Under the pieces are notes generated by a model. The model had not been told where the DNA came from. It saw only the letters and a program-made list of their open reading frames with translations, and did no database searches. Shown here one piece after another: positions 15,341 through 24,171 of a stretch of 64,000 bases of DNA; within the stretch, counting starts at the first letter, position 1; the number at the start of each line of letters is the position of its first letter. Location: assembly GCF_002968285.2 (NCBI RefSeq), contig NZ_CP134400.1, forward strand, positions 4,402,001-4,466,000, written 5' to 3'. Origin of the DNA: Mycobacterium sp. ITM-2016-00318 (GTDB lineage Bacteria; Actinomycetota; Actinomycetes; Mycobacteriales; Mycobacteriaceae). Position numbers and translations under genes: made by a program.

Positions 15341-16680
15341 TGCTGAGCCTTCCCCAGCGTCACCTGCACGGTCTGCGGTTTGCCTGAGGGGTCGATGTAG
15401 GTCAGCGTGACCTTGTCGCCAGGGGGCCTGGAGCGGACTGCCGCGACAAGCGCGTCGGCACTGCCGATGACGCGGTCGTCGACCTTGGTCACGACAACCC
15501 CGCTCGGCAGGCCTGCGGCGGCGGCCGCGCCACCGCTGGTGACCTCGACGATCTTGGCGCCGTGCGCGGATGCGTCGTTTCCGACCTGCACGCCGAGCGA
15601 GGCGTGGGAGGCGTTGCCGTCCTGGATCAACTCGTCGGCAATGCGCTTTGCCTGGTCGATCGGGATCGCGAAGCCCAGCCCGATCGAGCCACCCTGCGCG
15701 TCGGCGGAGTCGCCGCCGAGGGTGGCGATCGCCGAGTTCACGCCGACGAGTTCGCCGTTCATGTTGACCAGCGCGCCACCAGAGTTGCCCGGGTTGATCG
15801 CGGCGTCGGTCTGGATCGCGTCGAGCACGGTGTTCTGGTTGCGGATGTCTCCGCCTGCGGCGACCGGCCGGTTCAGCGCGCTGATGATGCCCGTGGTGAC
15901 GGTGCCCTCGAGGCCGAGCGGCGATCCGATCGCGACAACGTCCTGGCCGACCTTGAGGTCGGCCGACGAGCCGATGGTGATCGGGGTCAGGTCGGAGACG
16001 CCTTCGGCCTTGATGACGGCGATGTCGCTGCTCGGATCGGTGCCGACGACGCTGAACTTGGCCGTGCGGCCGTCGGCGAAGGTGACCGTGGTGTTGCCGC
16101 CCTTGCCGCCCGCCACGACGTGGTTGTTGGTCAGGATCAGGCCGTCGGACGACAGGATGATGCCCGAGCCCTCTTCCGAGGCCCGGCCCATATCGGTCTC
16201 CAACTTCACCACGCTGGGCACCACCTTGGCCGCGACCTGTTCGACGGATCCGGCGGGCAGGCTGGCCGCGGGCACGCTGGGCGCCGCGGTGATCTGGGTT
16301 CCACCGGAGACGTTGTCGGGCTTGGCCATAAGGGCGACGCCGCCACCGATGCCGGCCGACACGACGGCGATCGTCAGCGCGCCCACCGTCAAGGCGCCAG
16401 CGCGCGATCGCTTCTGTGGACGTGGGGACTGCGGCTGCTGCGGTGGAGCGTCGCGGTAGGGGTCATAGGGGTGCTGCCGGAAGGCCTGGTGATGCGGGTG
16501 CTGTCCGTGAGCATGCTGCTGGTGGGCTTGCTGCTGAGCCCGCTGCTGCTGGGTCGCGTAGCGCCAGTCGTAGGGCTGCTGCTGGTAGCCGGTCTGCCCG
16601 GGATATGCCGCCGTGCGGTCATCGCCTGGCCGACGGCCGTGATGCGGCGGCGGCGGTGAGTACCTCGGGTCGTTCGTCAT
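15337..16680 (-). CDS. pepD: HtrA-like serine protease PepD
   Basis: 447 residues. A disordered Pro/Gln/His-rich cytoplasmic N-terminus (about 95 residues) leads to one membrane helix (GALTVGALTIAVVSAGIGGG). A trypsin-like domain follows, with catalytic His in LTNNHVVAGG, Asp in SSDIAVIKAEG and Ser in NPGNSGGALV. A C-terminal PDZ domain (ASLGVQVGNDASAHGAKIVE) completes it. PepD acts outside the membrane in envelope quality control and feeds back on the MprAB/SigE stress response. A loose MprA box at 16769–16787 lies 89 bp upstream. Confidence 0.95.
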   Translation of the reverse strand: MTNDPRYSPPPPHHGRRPGDDRTAAYPGQTGYQQQPYDWRYATQQQRAQQQAHQQHAHGQHPHHQAFRQHPYDPYRDAPPQQPQSPRPQKRSRAGALTVGALTIAVVSAGIGGGVALMAKPDNVSGGTQITAAPSVPAASLPAGSVEQVAAKVVPSVVKLETDMGRASEEGSGIILSSDGLILTNNHVVAGGKGGNTTVTFADGRTAKFSVVGTDPSSDIAVIKAEGVSDLTPITIGSSADLKVGQDVVAIGSPLGLEGTVTTGIISALNRPVAAGGDIRNQNTVLDAIQTDAAINPGNSGGALVNMNGELVGVNSAIATLGGDSADAQGGSIGLGFAIPIDQAKRIADELIQDGNASHASLGVQVGNDASAHGAKIVEVTSGGAAAAAGLPSGVVVTKVDDRVIGSADALVAAVRSRPPGDKVTLTYIDPSGKPQTVQVTLGKAQQ

Positions 16681-16768
16681 GTCGCTACGGGCTCTTCTCT
16701 CGAGTTCTAAGAACGGACGGCGCCTTCACTTCTTCAACGAAGCTCGCACTTTCACGGTGCCCGGAGGG

Positions 16769-16787
16769 GCTGAGAATGCGCTTAGAG
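16769..16787. promoter_or_regulatory. Probable weak MprA box upstream of pepD
   Basis: GCTGAGAA-TGC-GCTTAGAG is an 8+3+8 direct repeat with the same layout as the strong box at 19011–19029; each half matches CCTGAGAG at 6 of 8 positions. It lies in the mprB–pepD gap, 89 bp before the pepD start. pepD is a known MprA target in M. tuberculosis. Confidence 0.5.
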
Positions 16788-16835
16788 ATTGTTCGGCACA
16801 TCCACAGACCTTCGCACGCGGTCCTTGCCGACCAT

Positions 16836-18302
16836 TTACCCATTGTCGGCGCTGGCCACCCGTTGTGTGGCGACCTGGGCAGGCCGTGTCGCGGGGATCA
16901 CCCGCCCCGGCAGGAGGACGTAGATCGAAGTGCCCGGCGGCTGGCCGCCGCGCACCGTCTCCTCCACCCGTAGCGCGCCGCCGTGCTTGAGCACGACCTG
17001 CTTGACGATGGCCAGCCCGAGGCCCGAGCCCGGCATCGCCCGCGCGGCGGTGGAGCGGAAGAACCGCTCGAACACCAGCTGGCGTTCGTGCGGCGGGATG
17101 CCGGGGCCGTGGTCGGAGACGACCATCTCGGCGTGCATGGGATCGGTCTGGGTAAGCCGGACGCCGACCCGGCCGTTGGCCGGACTCCACTTGGCGGCAT
17201 TGTCGAGCAGGTTCAGCACCGCCCGCGACAACCCTGCCGCGTCGCCGTACACCTGCCACGGGATGACGTTGACGTCGAACTCGATGTCGTTGCGGCGCCG
17301 TCGCACCCGCTCGAGGCAGCGGTCGATGATCTCGGACATGTCCACGGGCTCGTGCACGATGCCGCCAGCCTCGTCGCGGGTCAGATCGACGAGATCGCCG
17401 ACGAGCGTAGACAATTCCTCGATCTGAGCGATGACGTCGGCACGCAGTTCGGCCATCTCGTCCTCGGGTATCCGGGGTGCGCCGGGCTGCTGAGAGGCCA
17501 TCAGCAGCTCGACGTTGGTACGCAACGACGTCAGCGGGGTACGCAACTCGTGGCCCGCGTCGGTGACCAGCCGGGCCTGGCGTTCGCGTGACTCGGCCAG
17601 CCCGCGCAGCATCATGTTGAAAGCCTGTGTGAGACGGGCAAGTTCGTCGCTACCCACCACGGGGATGGGACGCAGGTCGTCGGTGCGGGCCACCCGTTCG
17701 GCGGCCTCGGTTAATCGGGCCACGGGTCGCAACCCCGCGCGCGCGACCATGCCGCCCGCGAACGCGGCGATCGCCACGCCGATGCCGCCGACGATGAGCA
17801 GGACCGTGCCGAGCCGTTTGAGCACCTTGCTGGTGGGCGCCAGGCTCTTGGAGATCAACAACGAACTGCCGTTGTTCAGGTGAACGGCCAGCACGCGCTG
17901 ATGGTTGGCGGTGCGCAGCGACAGCAGAAGTTGGCCGGACATCACGTCCTTCTCCTGCTTGCCGATCGGCAGCGTCTGGCCTTCCTGGTTGGCGGTGTAG
18001 ATCGAGCGGCCGGGGTTCACCAGCATCGCGTTGACGTCGGAGTAGGCGGTGCCCTCGATGGCCTTGCCGGGATCGGCTGCCAGCGAACCGCTCTCGATCA
18101 GCAGACGAGCCCGGCTGTGCAATTGATTGTCGATGTCCTCGTAGAGCGCGCGGGAGACGACGACGTAGACGGCGAGCGCCATCAGCACGACGACCATCGC
18201 CACCATCGACATCGCCAGCAGCATCACCCGCCAGCGCAGTGACAGGGAGCTAGTTTCAGGAAGCGAACTGGGCCGGAACGGTAGTGGACGAAAACCAGCC
18301 AT
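16836..18302 (-). CDS. mprB: Envelope-stress sensor histidine kinase MprB
   Basis: 488 residues. Two membrane segments (MLLAMSMVAMVVVLMALAVY at about 27–46 and TVLLIVGGIGVAIAAFAGGM at about 165–185) enclose an extracytoplasmic sensor domain. HAMP and dimerisation regions follow, with the phosphorylated His in TDAGHELRTPLTSLRTNVEL near residue 245. The ATPase domain shows NLLDNAAKWSP (N box) and DHGPGIPP (G1). MprB senses envelope stress, binds DnaK through its outer loop, and phosphorylates MprA. Its start overlaps the mprA stop by one base. Confidence 0.96.
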   Translation of the reverse strand: MAGFRPLPFRPSSLPETSSLSLRWRVMLLAMSMVAMVVVLMALAVYVVVSRALYEDIDNQLHSRARLLIESGSLAADPGKAIEGTAYSDVNAMLVNPGRSIYTANQEGQTLPIGKQEKDVMSGQLLLSLRTANHQRVLAVHLNNGSSLLISKSLAPTSKVLKRLGTVLLIVGGIGVAIAAFAGGMVARAGLRPVARLTEAAERVARTDDLRPIPVVGSDELARLTQAFNMMLRGLAESRERQARLVTDAGHELRTPLTSLRTNVELLMASQQPGAPRIPEDEMAELRADVIAQIEELSTLVGDLVDLTRDEAGGIVHEPVDMSEIIDRCLERVRRRRNDIEFDVNVIPWQVYGDAAGLSRAVLNLLDNAAKWSPANGRVGVRLTQTDPMHAEMVVSDHGPGIPPHERQLVFERFFRSTAARAMPGSGLGLAIVKQVVLKHGGALRVEETVRGGQPPGTSIYVLLPGRVIPATRPAQVATQRVASADNG

Positions 18303-18994
18303 CAGGGCGGTGTCTCACGCAGCACGTAACCCACCCCGCGCACGGTGTGGATCAGCCGCGGCTCACCCTCTGCTTCCGTCTTACGACGTAGATAACCGAC
18401 ATAGACCTCGAGGGCATTGCCCGACGTCGGGAAGTCGAATCCCCACACTTCCTCGAGGATGCGGCTGCGGGTGAGCACGCGCCGGGGGTTGGCGATCAGC
18501 ATTTCCAGAAGCGCGAACTCGGTGCGGGTGAGGCTGATCTGGCGGGTTCCGCGGGTGACCTCGCGGGTCACCGGGTCCAGACTCAAATCGGCGAACGTCA
18601 TCGCAGGCGATTCGCCGCTGTCGTCGGGCGTGGTGCGACGCAGGAGCGCGCGCATGCGCGCGAGCAGTTCCTCGAGCGCGAACGGCTTCGGCAGGTAGTC
18701 GTCGGCGCCCGCGTCGAGACCTGCGACGCGCTCGGACACCGAGTCGCGGGCGGTGAGTACGAGGATGGGCAGATCGTCGCCGGTGCTGCGAAGCTGACGG
18801 CACACCTCGAGGCCGTCCAGTTTCGGCATCATCACGTCCAGTACGAGAGCGTCGGGCCGATCGCTGGCGATCAGGTCCAATGCTTCGAGGCCGTCCTGAG
18901 CCAGCGCGACGGAATAGCCGTTGAAGGAGAGCGAGCGACGAAGGGATTCGCGCACGGCACGGTCGTCGTCAACGACAAGGATTCGCACGGCCAC
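18302..18994 (-). CDS. mprA: Response regulator MprA
   Basis: 230 residues from GTG 18994, the length of M. tuberculosis MprA. The upstream reading frame to 19168 would cross the MprA box and rpmF, so it is rejected. The receiver domain shows ILVVDDD and the phospho-acceptor Asp53 in [11 protein letters not shown], with the conserved Lys in [20 protein letters not shown]. The C-terminal winged helix is OmpR-type ([20 protein letters not shown] ... VYVGYLRRK). MprA controls pepD, sigE and itself. A strong MprA box lies 17 bp upstream. Confidence 0.97.
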   Translation of the reverse strand: MAVRILVVDDDRAVRESLRRSLSFNGYSVALAQDGLEALDLIASDRPDALVLDVMMPKLDGLEVCRQLRSTGDDLPILVLTARDSVSERVAGLDAGADDYLPKPFALEELLARMRALLRRTTPDDSGESPAMTFADLSLDPVTREVTRGTRQISLTRTEFALLEMLIANPRRVLTRSRILEEVWGFDFPTSGNALEVYVGYLRRKTEAEGEPRLIHTVRGVGYVLRETPP

Positions 18995-19010
18995 CAGTGT
19001 TAACCCATCG

Positions 19011-19029
19011 CCTGAGAGTGACCTGAGAG
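19011..19029. promoter_or_regulatory. MprA box upstream of mprA (autoregulation)
   Basis: CCTGAGAG-TGA-CCTGAGAG: two identical 8-bp direct repeats separated by 3 bp, 19 bp in all. This is the layout described for the MprA box (two 8-bp direct repeats within 19 bp). It lies 17 bp from the mprA start codon, between mprA and the end of rpmF. Confidence 0.8.
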
Positions 19030-19050
19030 GCGCGCCGGGGCGCGCGTGAG

Positions 19051-19224
19051 CTAACGGCGGTCGAGGTCGATCAGGCCGAGTCGGGCAGCCTTGAGCAGAC
19101 GACGCGGGACCTTGTGCTGCTGACCTGCAACCGTGACCCCGACGAGTTCGGTGCGCTTGGCCTTCCACTGCGAGCGGCGGCTACGGGTGTTCGAGCGCGA
19201 CATCCGGCGCTTGGGCACAGCCAT
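19051..19224 (-). CDS. rpmF: 50S ribosomal protein L32
   Basis: 57 residues, ATG 19224 to TAG 19051. The protein reads [20 protein letters not shown] and continues with [20 protein letters not shown], the mycobacterial L32 sequence. It has no cysteine, so it is the zinc-independent form. A ribosome-binding site (AGAGGAGC) precedes the ATG by 8–9 bases. It lies immediately upstream of mprA in the same direction and may be cotranscribed with it. Confidence 0.96.
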   Translation of the reverse strand: MAVPKRRMSRSNTRSRRSQWKAKRTELVGVTVAGQQHKVPRRLLKAARLGLIDLDRR

Positions 19225-19323
19225 GGGTAGAAGCTCCTCTTGAGGGGTGCTGCCGCGCAGCGTTCGGCTACGGCAATTGGGTATCAGGATAGCCGGTGAC
19301 CTGCGCGGCCTCCAAAACGCCGA

Positions 19324-19512
19324 TTATCGGCGCCGACGGATTCCGGCGAGCCGTTGCGCGTGCGACGGGGATCCGGGGTCCTGACGCGGGTTCTCGCGGT
19401 TGAAATCGCGCATCATGCCGTCGATCCGGCGGCCTTCGGCGCGGAATCGGCGCACGAGCCAGACCATCGCGGCCGCGAGGACGGCCAGGACGATCCATGC
19501 GAGCCAACTCAT
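19324..19512 (-). CDS. Small single-pass membrane protein of unknown function
   Basis: 62 residues from ATG 19512, which has AAGGGG at good spacing. One N-terminal helix (WLAWIVLAVLAAAMVWLV) precedes a basic, arginine-rich tail (FRAEGRRIDGMMRDFNRE). No family was recognised. It precedes rpmF in the same direction with a 99-bp gap. Confidence 0.6.
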   Translation of the reverse strand: MSWLAWIVLAVLAAAMVWLVRRFRAEGRRIDGMMRDFNRENPRQDPGSPSHAQRLAGIRRRR

Positions 19513-19681
19513 ACGCACCCCTTCAGCCGAGCGTAGCCTCCGAACTGTGGGATTTCGGTGCGAATACCCATGCTGAGCGCTGTTTATCGGGCCTCACGCG
19601 CAATCGGGGTGCCTTGACGGCGGACCGGTGGTACCGGCTAACCTACCGGTTGGTTGGCACGCAGATCGATGAGGAGGATGC

Positions 19682-21427
19682 GTGACGTCGGCGCACGGGA
19701 GACGCAACACCGTTTTGGCACCGGTGCGCATCGGGAACTGCTCCGGCTTCTACGGCGACCGTCACGCGGCGATGCGCGAAATGCTGACCGGCGGCGACCT
19801 CGACTACGTCACCGGCGACTATCTCGCCGAGCTGACCATGCTGATCCTCGCCCGCGACCGGGCCAAGTCCGCCGACCGCGGCTACGCCAAGACCTTCCTC
19901 AGCCAGCTCGAGGAGTGCCTTGGCCTTGCGCTCGACCGGGGCGTGCGGATCGTCGCGAACGCCGGCGGGCTGAACCCGGCGGGTCTTGCGACGGCGGTGC
20001 GGACGCTGGCCGAACGTCTCGGCCTGCGGGCCACGGTCGCCCACGTCGAAGGCGACGACCTGGTGGCACGCGCGAGCGAGCTCGGCTTGGGAGCGGCGAC
20101 ATTCGGCGGGGGCACACCGCTGGCCGCCAATGCCTATCTCGGCGCATGGGGCATCGTCGACTGCCTCAACAGCGGGGCCGACGTCGTTGTCACCGGGCGC
20201 GTTACCGATGCGTCGGTGATCGTCGGTCCGGCCGCCGCGCACTTCGGTTGGGCGCGCGACGATTACGACTGCCTCGCCGGTGCGGTGGCCGCAGGCCACG
20301 TCATCGAGTGCGGCGTTCAGGCGACGGGCGGCAACTTCGCGTTCTTCACCGAAGTACCCGATCTGACCCACGCGGGTTTTCCACTGGCCGAGATCTACGA
20401 CAACGGCGGCTCGGTGATCACCAAGCACGCGGGAACCGGCGGTGTGGTCAACGTCGACACCGTCACCGCGCAGCTGCTCTACGAGATCACCGGCGCACGG
20501 TATGCGAATCCCGATGTGACACTGCGGATGGACAGCATCGAGCTGTCGCCCGACGGAGCCGACCGGGTGCGCATCGACGGTGTTCGCGGCGAACCGCCGC
20601 CACCCACGCTGAAGGTGTCGCTGAACAGCATCGGCGGTTTCCGCAATGCGATGACGTTCGTGCTGACCGGCCTCGACATCGACGCCAAGGCCGACCTGGT
20701 GCGCCGGCAGCTGGAAGCCGGGCTGACGGTCAAGCCTGCCGAGCTCGAGTGGCGGCTGGCCCGTACCGACCACGCCGACGCCGACACAGAGGAGACGGCT
20801 AGCGCACTGCTGCACTGCGTGGTCCGCGACCCCGATCCGGCCAATGTAGGACGCAAGTTCTCGTCCGCCGCAGTCGAATTGGCGTTAGCCAGCTACCCGG
20901 GCTTCACGACAACGTCCCCGCCGAGCGATGGCCAGGTGTACGGCGCGTTCACGCCGGGCTACGTCGACGCGGCCGACGTTCCCCATGTCGCGGTGCACGC
21001 CGACGACACACGCGTACACATTCCTGCGGCAACTGAAACGAAGGTGCTGGAGCCCGTCGCGCCGTTCGCGTTGCCCGAACCGCTGCCGTTCGAGGACACC
21101 CAGCGCGTCCCGCTGGGCCGCATCGCAGGCGCCCGCAGCGGTGACAAGGGCGGCAACGCCAACGTCGGCGTGTGGGTGCGCACCACCAATCAGTGGCGGT
21201 GGCTGTCTCACGCGCTCACCGTCGAGAAGTTGCGTGAGATGCTGCCCGAGACCGCCGATCTGGAAATCACCCGCCACGTGCTGCCCAACCTGCGGGCGGT
21301 GAACTTCGTCATCGACGGCATCCTCGGCGAGGGGGTGGCCTACCAAGCGCGCTTCGACCCGCAGGCCAAGGGCCTCGGCGAATGGCTACGCAGCCGACAC
21401 ATCGACATCCCGGAGAGCCTCCTATGA
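19682..21427 (+). CDS. AtuA-like protein (DUF1446, acyclic terpene utilisation family)
   Basis: 581 residues from GTG 19682. The DUF1446 domain is obvious: RIGNCSGFYGDRHAAMREML, YVTGDYLAELTMLIL, VANAGGLNPAGLA, VVTGRVTDASVIVGPAAAHF and GGSVITKHAGTGG. A second domain near the C-terminus (GRIAGARSGDKGGNANVGVW) is also part of AtuA proteins. AtuA is required for citronellol/geraniol use in Pseudomonas but its reaction is unknown. The gene heads a six-gene coupled operon with acyl-CoA dehydrogenases, an acyl-CoA carboxylase and an enoyl-CoA hydratase. Orthologue by position: Rv0976c. Confidence 0.88.
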   Translation: MTSAHGRRNTVLAPVRIGNCSGFYGDRHAAMREMLTGGDLDYVTGDYLAELTMLILARDRAKSADRGYAKTFLSQLEECLGLALDRGVRIVANAGGLNPAGLATAVRTLAERLGLRATVAHVEGDDLVARASELGLGAATFGGGTPLAANAYLGAWGIVDCLNSGADVVVTGRVTDASVIVGPAAAHFGWARDDYDCLAGAVAAGHVIECGVQATGGNFAFFTEVPDLTHAGFPLAEIYDNGGSVITKHAGTGGVVNVDTVTAQLLYEITGARYANPDVTLRMDSIELSPDGADRVRIDGVRGEPPPPTLKVSLNSIGGFRNAMTFVLTGLDIDAKADLVRRQLEAGLTVKPAELEWRLARTDHADADTEETASALLHCVVRDPDPANVGRKFSSAAVELALASYPGFTTTSPPSDGQVYGAFTPGYVDAADVPHVAVHADDTRVHIPAATETKVLEPVAPFALPEPLPFEDTQRVPLGRIAGARSGDKGGNANVGVWVRTTNQWRWLSHALTVEKLREMLPETADLEITRHVLPNLRAVNFVIDGILGEGVAYQARFDPQAKGLGEWLRSRHIDIPESLL

Positions 21428-22572
21428 ATACTTGGCACAACCCCGAGCGCGAACAACTGCGAAAGACCGTGCGCGCGTTCGCCGAACGTGAGGTGCTGCC
21501 GTACGCCGACGAGTGGGAACGCTCCGGCATGCTGCCGCGCGAGTTGCACCTCAAGGCCGGCGAAGCGGGGCTGCTGGGCGCGGGCTTTCCCGAGGCGGTC
21601 GGCGGTGGCGGCGGAGACGGCGCCGACGCGCTGACCATCTGTGAGGAGATGCACTACAGCGGAGCTCCAAGCGGGGTGTTCGCGTCGCTGTTCACCTGCG
21701 GCATCGCGGTGCCGCACATGATCGCGTCGGGCGATCAACGGCTGATCGACACCTATGTGCGGCCGACGCTGCGCGGCGAGAAGATCGGCTCGCTGGCGAT
21801 CACCGAACCCGGCGGCGGCTCCGACGTCGGGCATCTGACCACCAGGGCGACGCGCGACGGCGACGACTACATCATCAACGGCGCGAAGACCTACATCACC
21901 TCCGGCGTTCGTGCCGACTTCGTCGTCACTGCGGCTCGCACGGGCGGTCCTGGTGCAGCGGGGGTTTCGCTGATCGTCGTCGACAAGAACACACCCGGGT
22001 TCGAGGTGACGCGCAAGCTCGACAAGATGGGCTGGCGTTCTTCAGACACCGCCGAACTGTCCTACACCGACGTCCGAGTGCCCGCCGCGAACCTGATCGG
22101 CGAGGAGAACACCGGCTTCCTTCAGATCGCGGGCGCCTTCGTCTCCGAGCGGGTCGGGTTGGCTGCGCACGCCTACGGGGGCGCACAGCGTTGCCTTGAC
22201 CTGACCGTCGAATGGTGCCGCAACCGTGAAACCTTCGGAAAGCCCCTGATCTCACGGCAGTCCGTGCAGAACACGCTCGCGGAGATGGCGCGCCGCGTCG
22301 ACGTCGCGCGGGTGTACACCCGCAACGTGGTCGAGCGGCAGCTTGCAGGTGAGACCAACCTGATCACAGAGGTGTGCTTCGCGAAGAACACCGCCGTCGA
22401 GGCCGGTGAGTGGGTCGCCAACCAAGCGGTCCAGCTCTTCGGCGGGATGGGATACATGGCCGAGTCAGAAGTGGAACGGCAGTACCGCGACATGCGGATC
22501 CTCGGGATCGGCGGCGGCACAACCGAAATCCTCACCTCGCTGGCGGCCAAGACATTGGGGTACCAGTCATGA
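21424..22572 (+). CDS. Acyl-CoA dehydrogenase (FadE13-like)
   Basis: 382 residues from ATG 21424, which overlaps the previous stop (ATGA). Acyl-CoA dehydrogenase signatures are present: LAITEPGGGSDVGHLTTRAT for the FAD/substrate region, and VQLFGGMGYMAESEVERQYR and ILGIGGGTTEI at the C-terminus. The Glu in YMAESEVERQYRD sits where these enzymes often carry a conserved residue; the catalytic base cannot be fixed without a structure. It would oxidise an acyl-CoA to the enoyl-CoA, passing electrons to ETF. It corresponds to fadE13 (Rv0975c) by position. Confidence 0.92.
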   Translation: MNTWHNPEREQLRKTVRAFAEREVLPYADEWERSGMLPRELHLKAGEAGLLGAGFPEAVGGGGGDGADALTICEEMHYSGAPSGVFASLFTCGIAVPHMIASGDQRLIDTYVRPTLRGEKIGSLAITEPGGGSDVGHLTTRATRDGDDYIINGAKTYITSGVRADFVVTAARTGGPGAAGVSLIVVDKNTPGFEVTRKLDKMGWRSSDTAELSYTDVRVPAANLIGEENTGFLQIAGAFVSERVGLAAHAYGGAQRCLDLTVEWCRNRETFGKPLISRQSVQNTLAEMARRVDVARVYTRNVVERQLAGETNLITEVCFAKNTAVEAGEWVANQAVQLFGGMGYMAESEVERQYRDMRILGIGGGTTEILTSLAAKTLGYQS

Positions 22573-24164
22573 CGGCGCTGGCTTCGACGCTAGACCCCCG
22601 ATCGCCCGGGTACGCCGAGGCCGCCGACGCGATGGCCGCCAAGCTAGCCGAACTCGACGCCGAGCACGCCAAGGCGCTGGCGGGCGGTGGCGAGAAGTAC
22701 GTCAAGCGCCATCACGACCGCGGCAAGATGACCGCGCGTGAACGCATCGAGATGCTCGTCGACCCCGACTCACCCTTCCTCGAGCTGAGCCCGCTGGCCG
22801 CATACAGCAGCGACTTTCAGATCGGCGCCAGCGTGGTGACTGGCATCGGAGTGGTCGAGGGCGTCGAGTGCATGCTGGTCGCCCACGACCCGACGGTCAA
22901 GGGCGGCACCACCAATCCGTGGACTTTGAAGAAGATGTTGCGGGCCAACCAGATTGCGCTGGAGAACCGACTGCCGGTGATCTCGCTGGTCGAGTCTGGC
23001 GGCGCCGACCTGCCGACTCAGAAGTTGATCTTCATCCCCGGCGGACAGGGTTTCCGTGACCTGACCCGGCTGTCCGCGGCGGGCATCCCGACCATCGCGC
23101 TGGTGTTCGGTAACTCGACGGCGGGCGGCGCCTACATCCCCGGCATGTCCGACCATGTCGTGATGATCAAGGAGCGCTCGAAGGTGTTCCTTGCCGGGCC
23201 GCCGCTGGTGAAGATGGCCACGGGTGAGGAGTCCGACGACGAATCGCTCGGCGGCGCCGAGATGCACGCCCGCACATCGGGTCTCGCGGACTACTTCGCA
23301 GTCGACGAGCTCGACGCCATCCGCATCGGTCGCCGCATCGTCGCGCGGCTGAACTGGCGCAAGCAGGGCCCGACCCCAGGCCCGGTGACAGAGCCGCTGT
23401 TCGACTCCGAGGAACTGCTCGGGATCGTTCCGTCGGATCTCCGGATTCCGTTCGATCCGCGCGACGTGATCGCCCGCATCGTCGACGGCTCCGATTTCGA
23501 CGAGTTCAAGCCGCTCTACGGGTCGTCGCTGGTGACCGGCTGGGCCGACCTGTACGGCTATCCGATCGGCATCCTCGCCAACCACCGCGGTGTGCTGTTC
23601 AGCGAGGAGTCACAGAAGGCCACGCAGTTCATCCAGTTGGCCAACCGCTCGAACACGCCACTGCTGTTCCTGCACAACACGACCGGCTACATGGTCGGCA
23701 AGCAGTACGAGGAAGGCGGGATGATCAAGCACGGCTCGATGATGATCAACGCCGTGTCCAACTCGACCGTCCCGCATATCTCGCTGCTGGTCGGCGCCTC
23801 CTACGGCGCGGGGCACTACGGCATGTGCGGACGCGCATACGATCCGCGTTTCCTGTTCGCGTGGCCCAGCGCGAAGTCGGCGGTGATGGGCGGCGCCCAA
23901 CTCGCGGGCGTGCTGTCGATCGTCAACCGCGCGGCTACCGAGGCCCGCGGCGGGCAGGTCGACGAGGACGCCGACGCGGCGATGCGCGCCGCCGTCGAAG
24001 GACAGATCGAGGCAGAGTCGCTACCGATGGTGTTGTCCGGAATGCTCTACGACGACGGCGTCATCGACCCCCGCGACACCCGCACCGTACTGGGAATGTG
24101 CCTGTCCGCCATCGCCAATGGCCCGATCGAGGGGACGTCGAACTTCGGCGTCTTCAGAATGTAG
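22569..24164 (+). CDS. accD2: Acyl-CoA carboxylase beta subunit (carboxyltransferase) AccD2-like
   Basis: 531 residues from ATG 22569, overlapping the previous stop; an in-frame upstream extension lies inside the dehydrogenase gene. The carboxyltransferase fold shows RHHDRGKMTARERIEMLVDP, the N-domain glycines (IALVFGNSTAGGAYIPGMSD) and the C-domain oxyanion region (LVGASYGAGHYGMCGRAYDP). It transfers carboxyl from biotin to an acyl-CoA. MccB/LiuB/AtuC-type enzymes of this length use branched or terpenoid acyl-CoAs. It pairs with the alpha subunit encoded next. Confidence 0.93.
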   Translation: MTALASTLDPRSPGYAEAADAMAAKLAELDAEHAKALAGGGEKYVKRHHDRGKMTARERIEMLVDPDSPFLELSPLAAYSSDFQIGASVVTGIGVVEGVECMLVAHDPTVKGGTTNPWTLKKMLRANQIALENRLPVISLVESGGADLPTQKLIFIPGGQGFRDLTRLSAAGIPTIALVFGNSTAGGAYIPGMSDHVVMIKERSKVFLAGPPLVKMATGEESDDESLGGAEMHARTSGLADYFAVDELDAIRIGRRIVARLNWRKQGPTPGPVTEPLFDSEELLGIVPSDLRIPFDPRDVIARIVDGSDFDEFKPLYGSSLVTGWADLYGYPIGILANHRGVLFSEESQKATQFIQLANRSNTPLLFLHNTTGYMVGKQYEEGGMIKHGSMMINAVSNSTVPHISLLVGASYGAGHYGMCGRAYDPRFLFAWPSAKSAVMGGAQLAGVLSIVNRAATEARGGQVDEDADAAMRAAVEGQIEAESLPMVLSGMLYDDGVIDPRDTRTVLGMCLSAIANGPIEGTSNFGVFRM

Positions 24165-24171
24165 ACAGCCG

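Noticed and set aside
16711..16724. GTTCTTAGAAC-like dyad near pepD as a LexA or KstR site
   Set aside because: The half-sites are in the wrong order for KstR and the spacing does not fit the mycobacterial SOS box.
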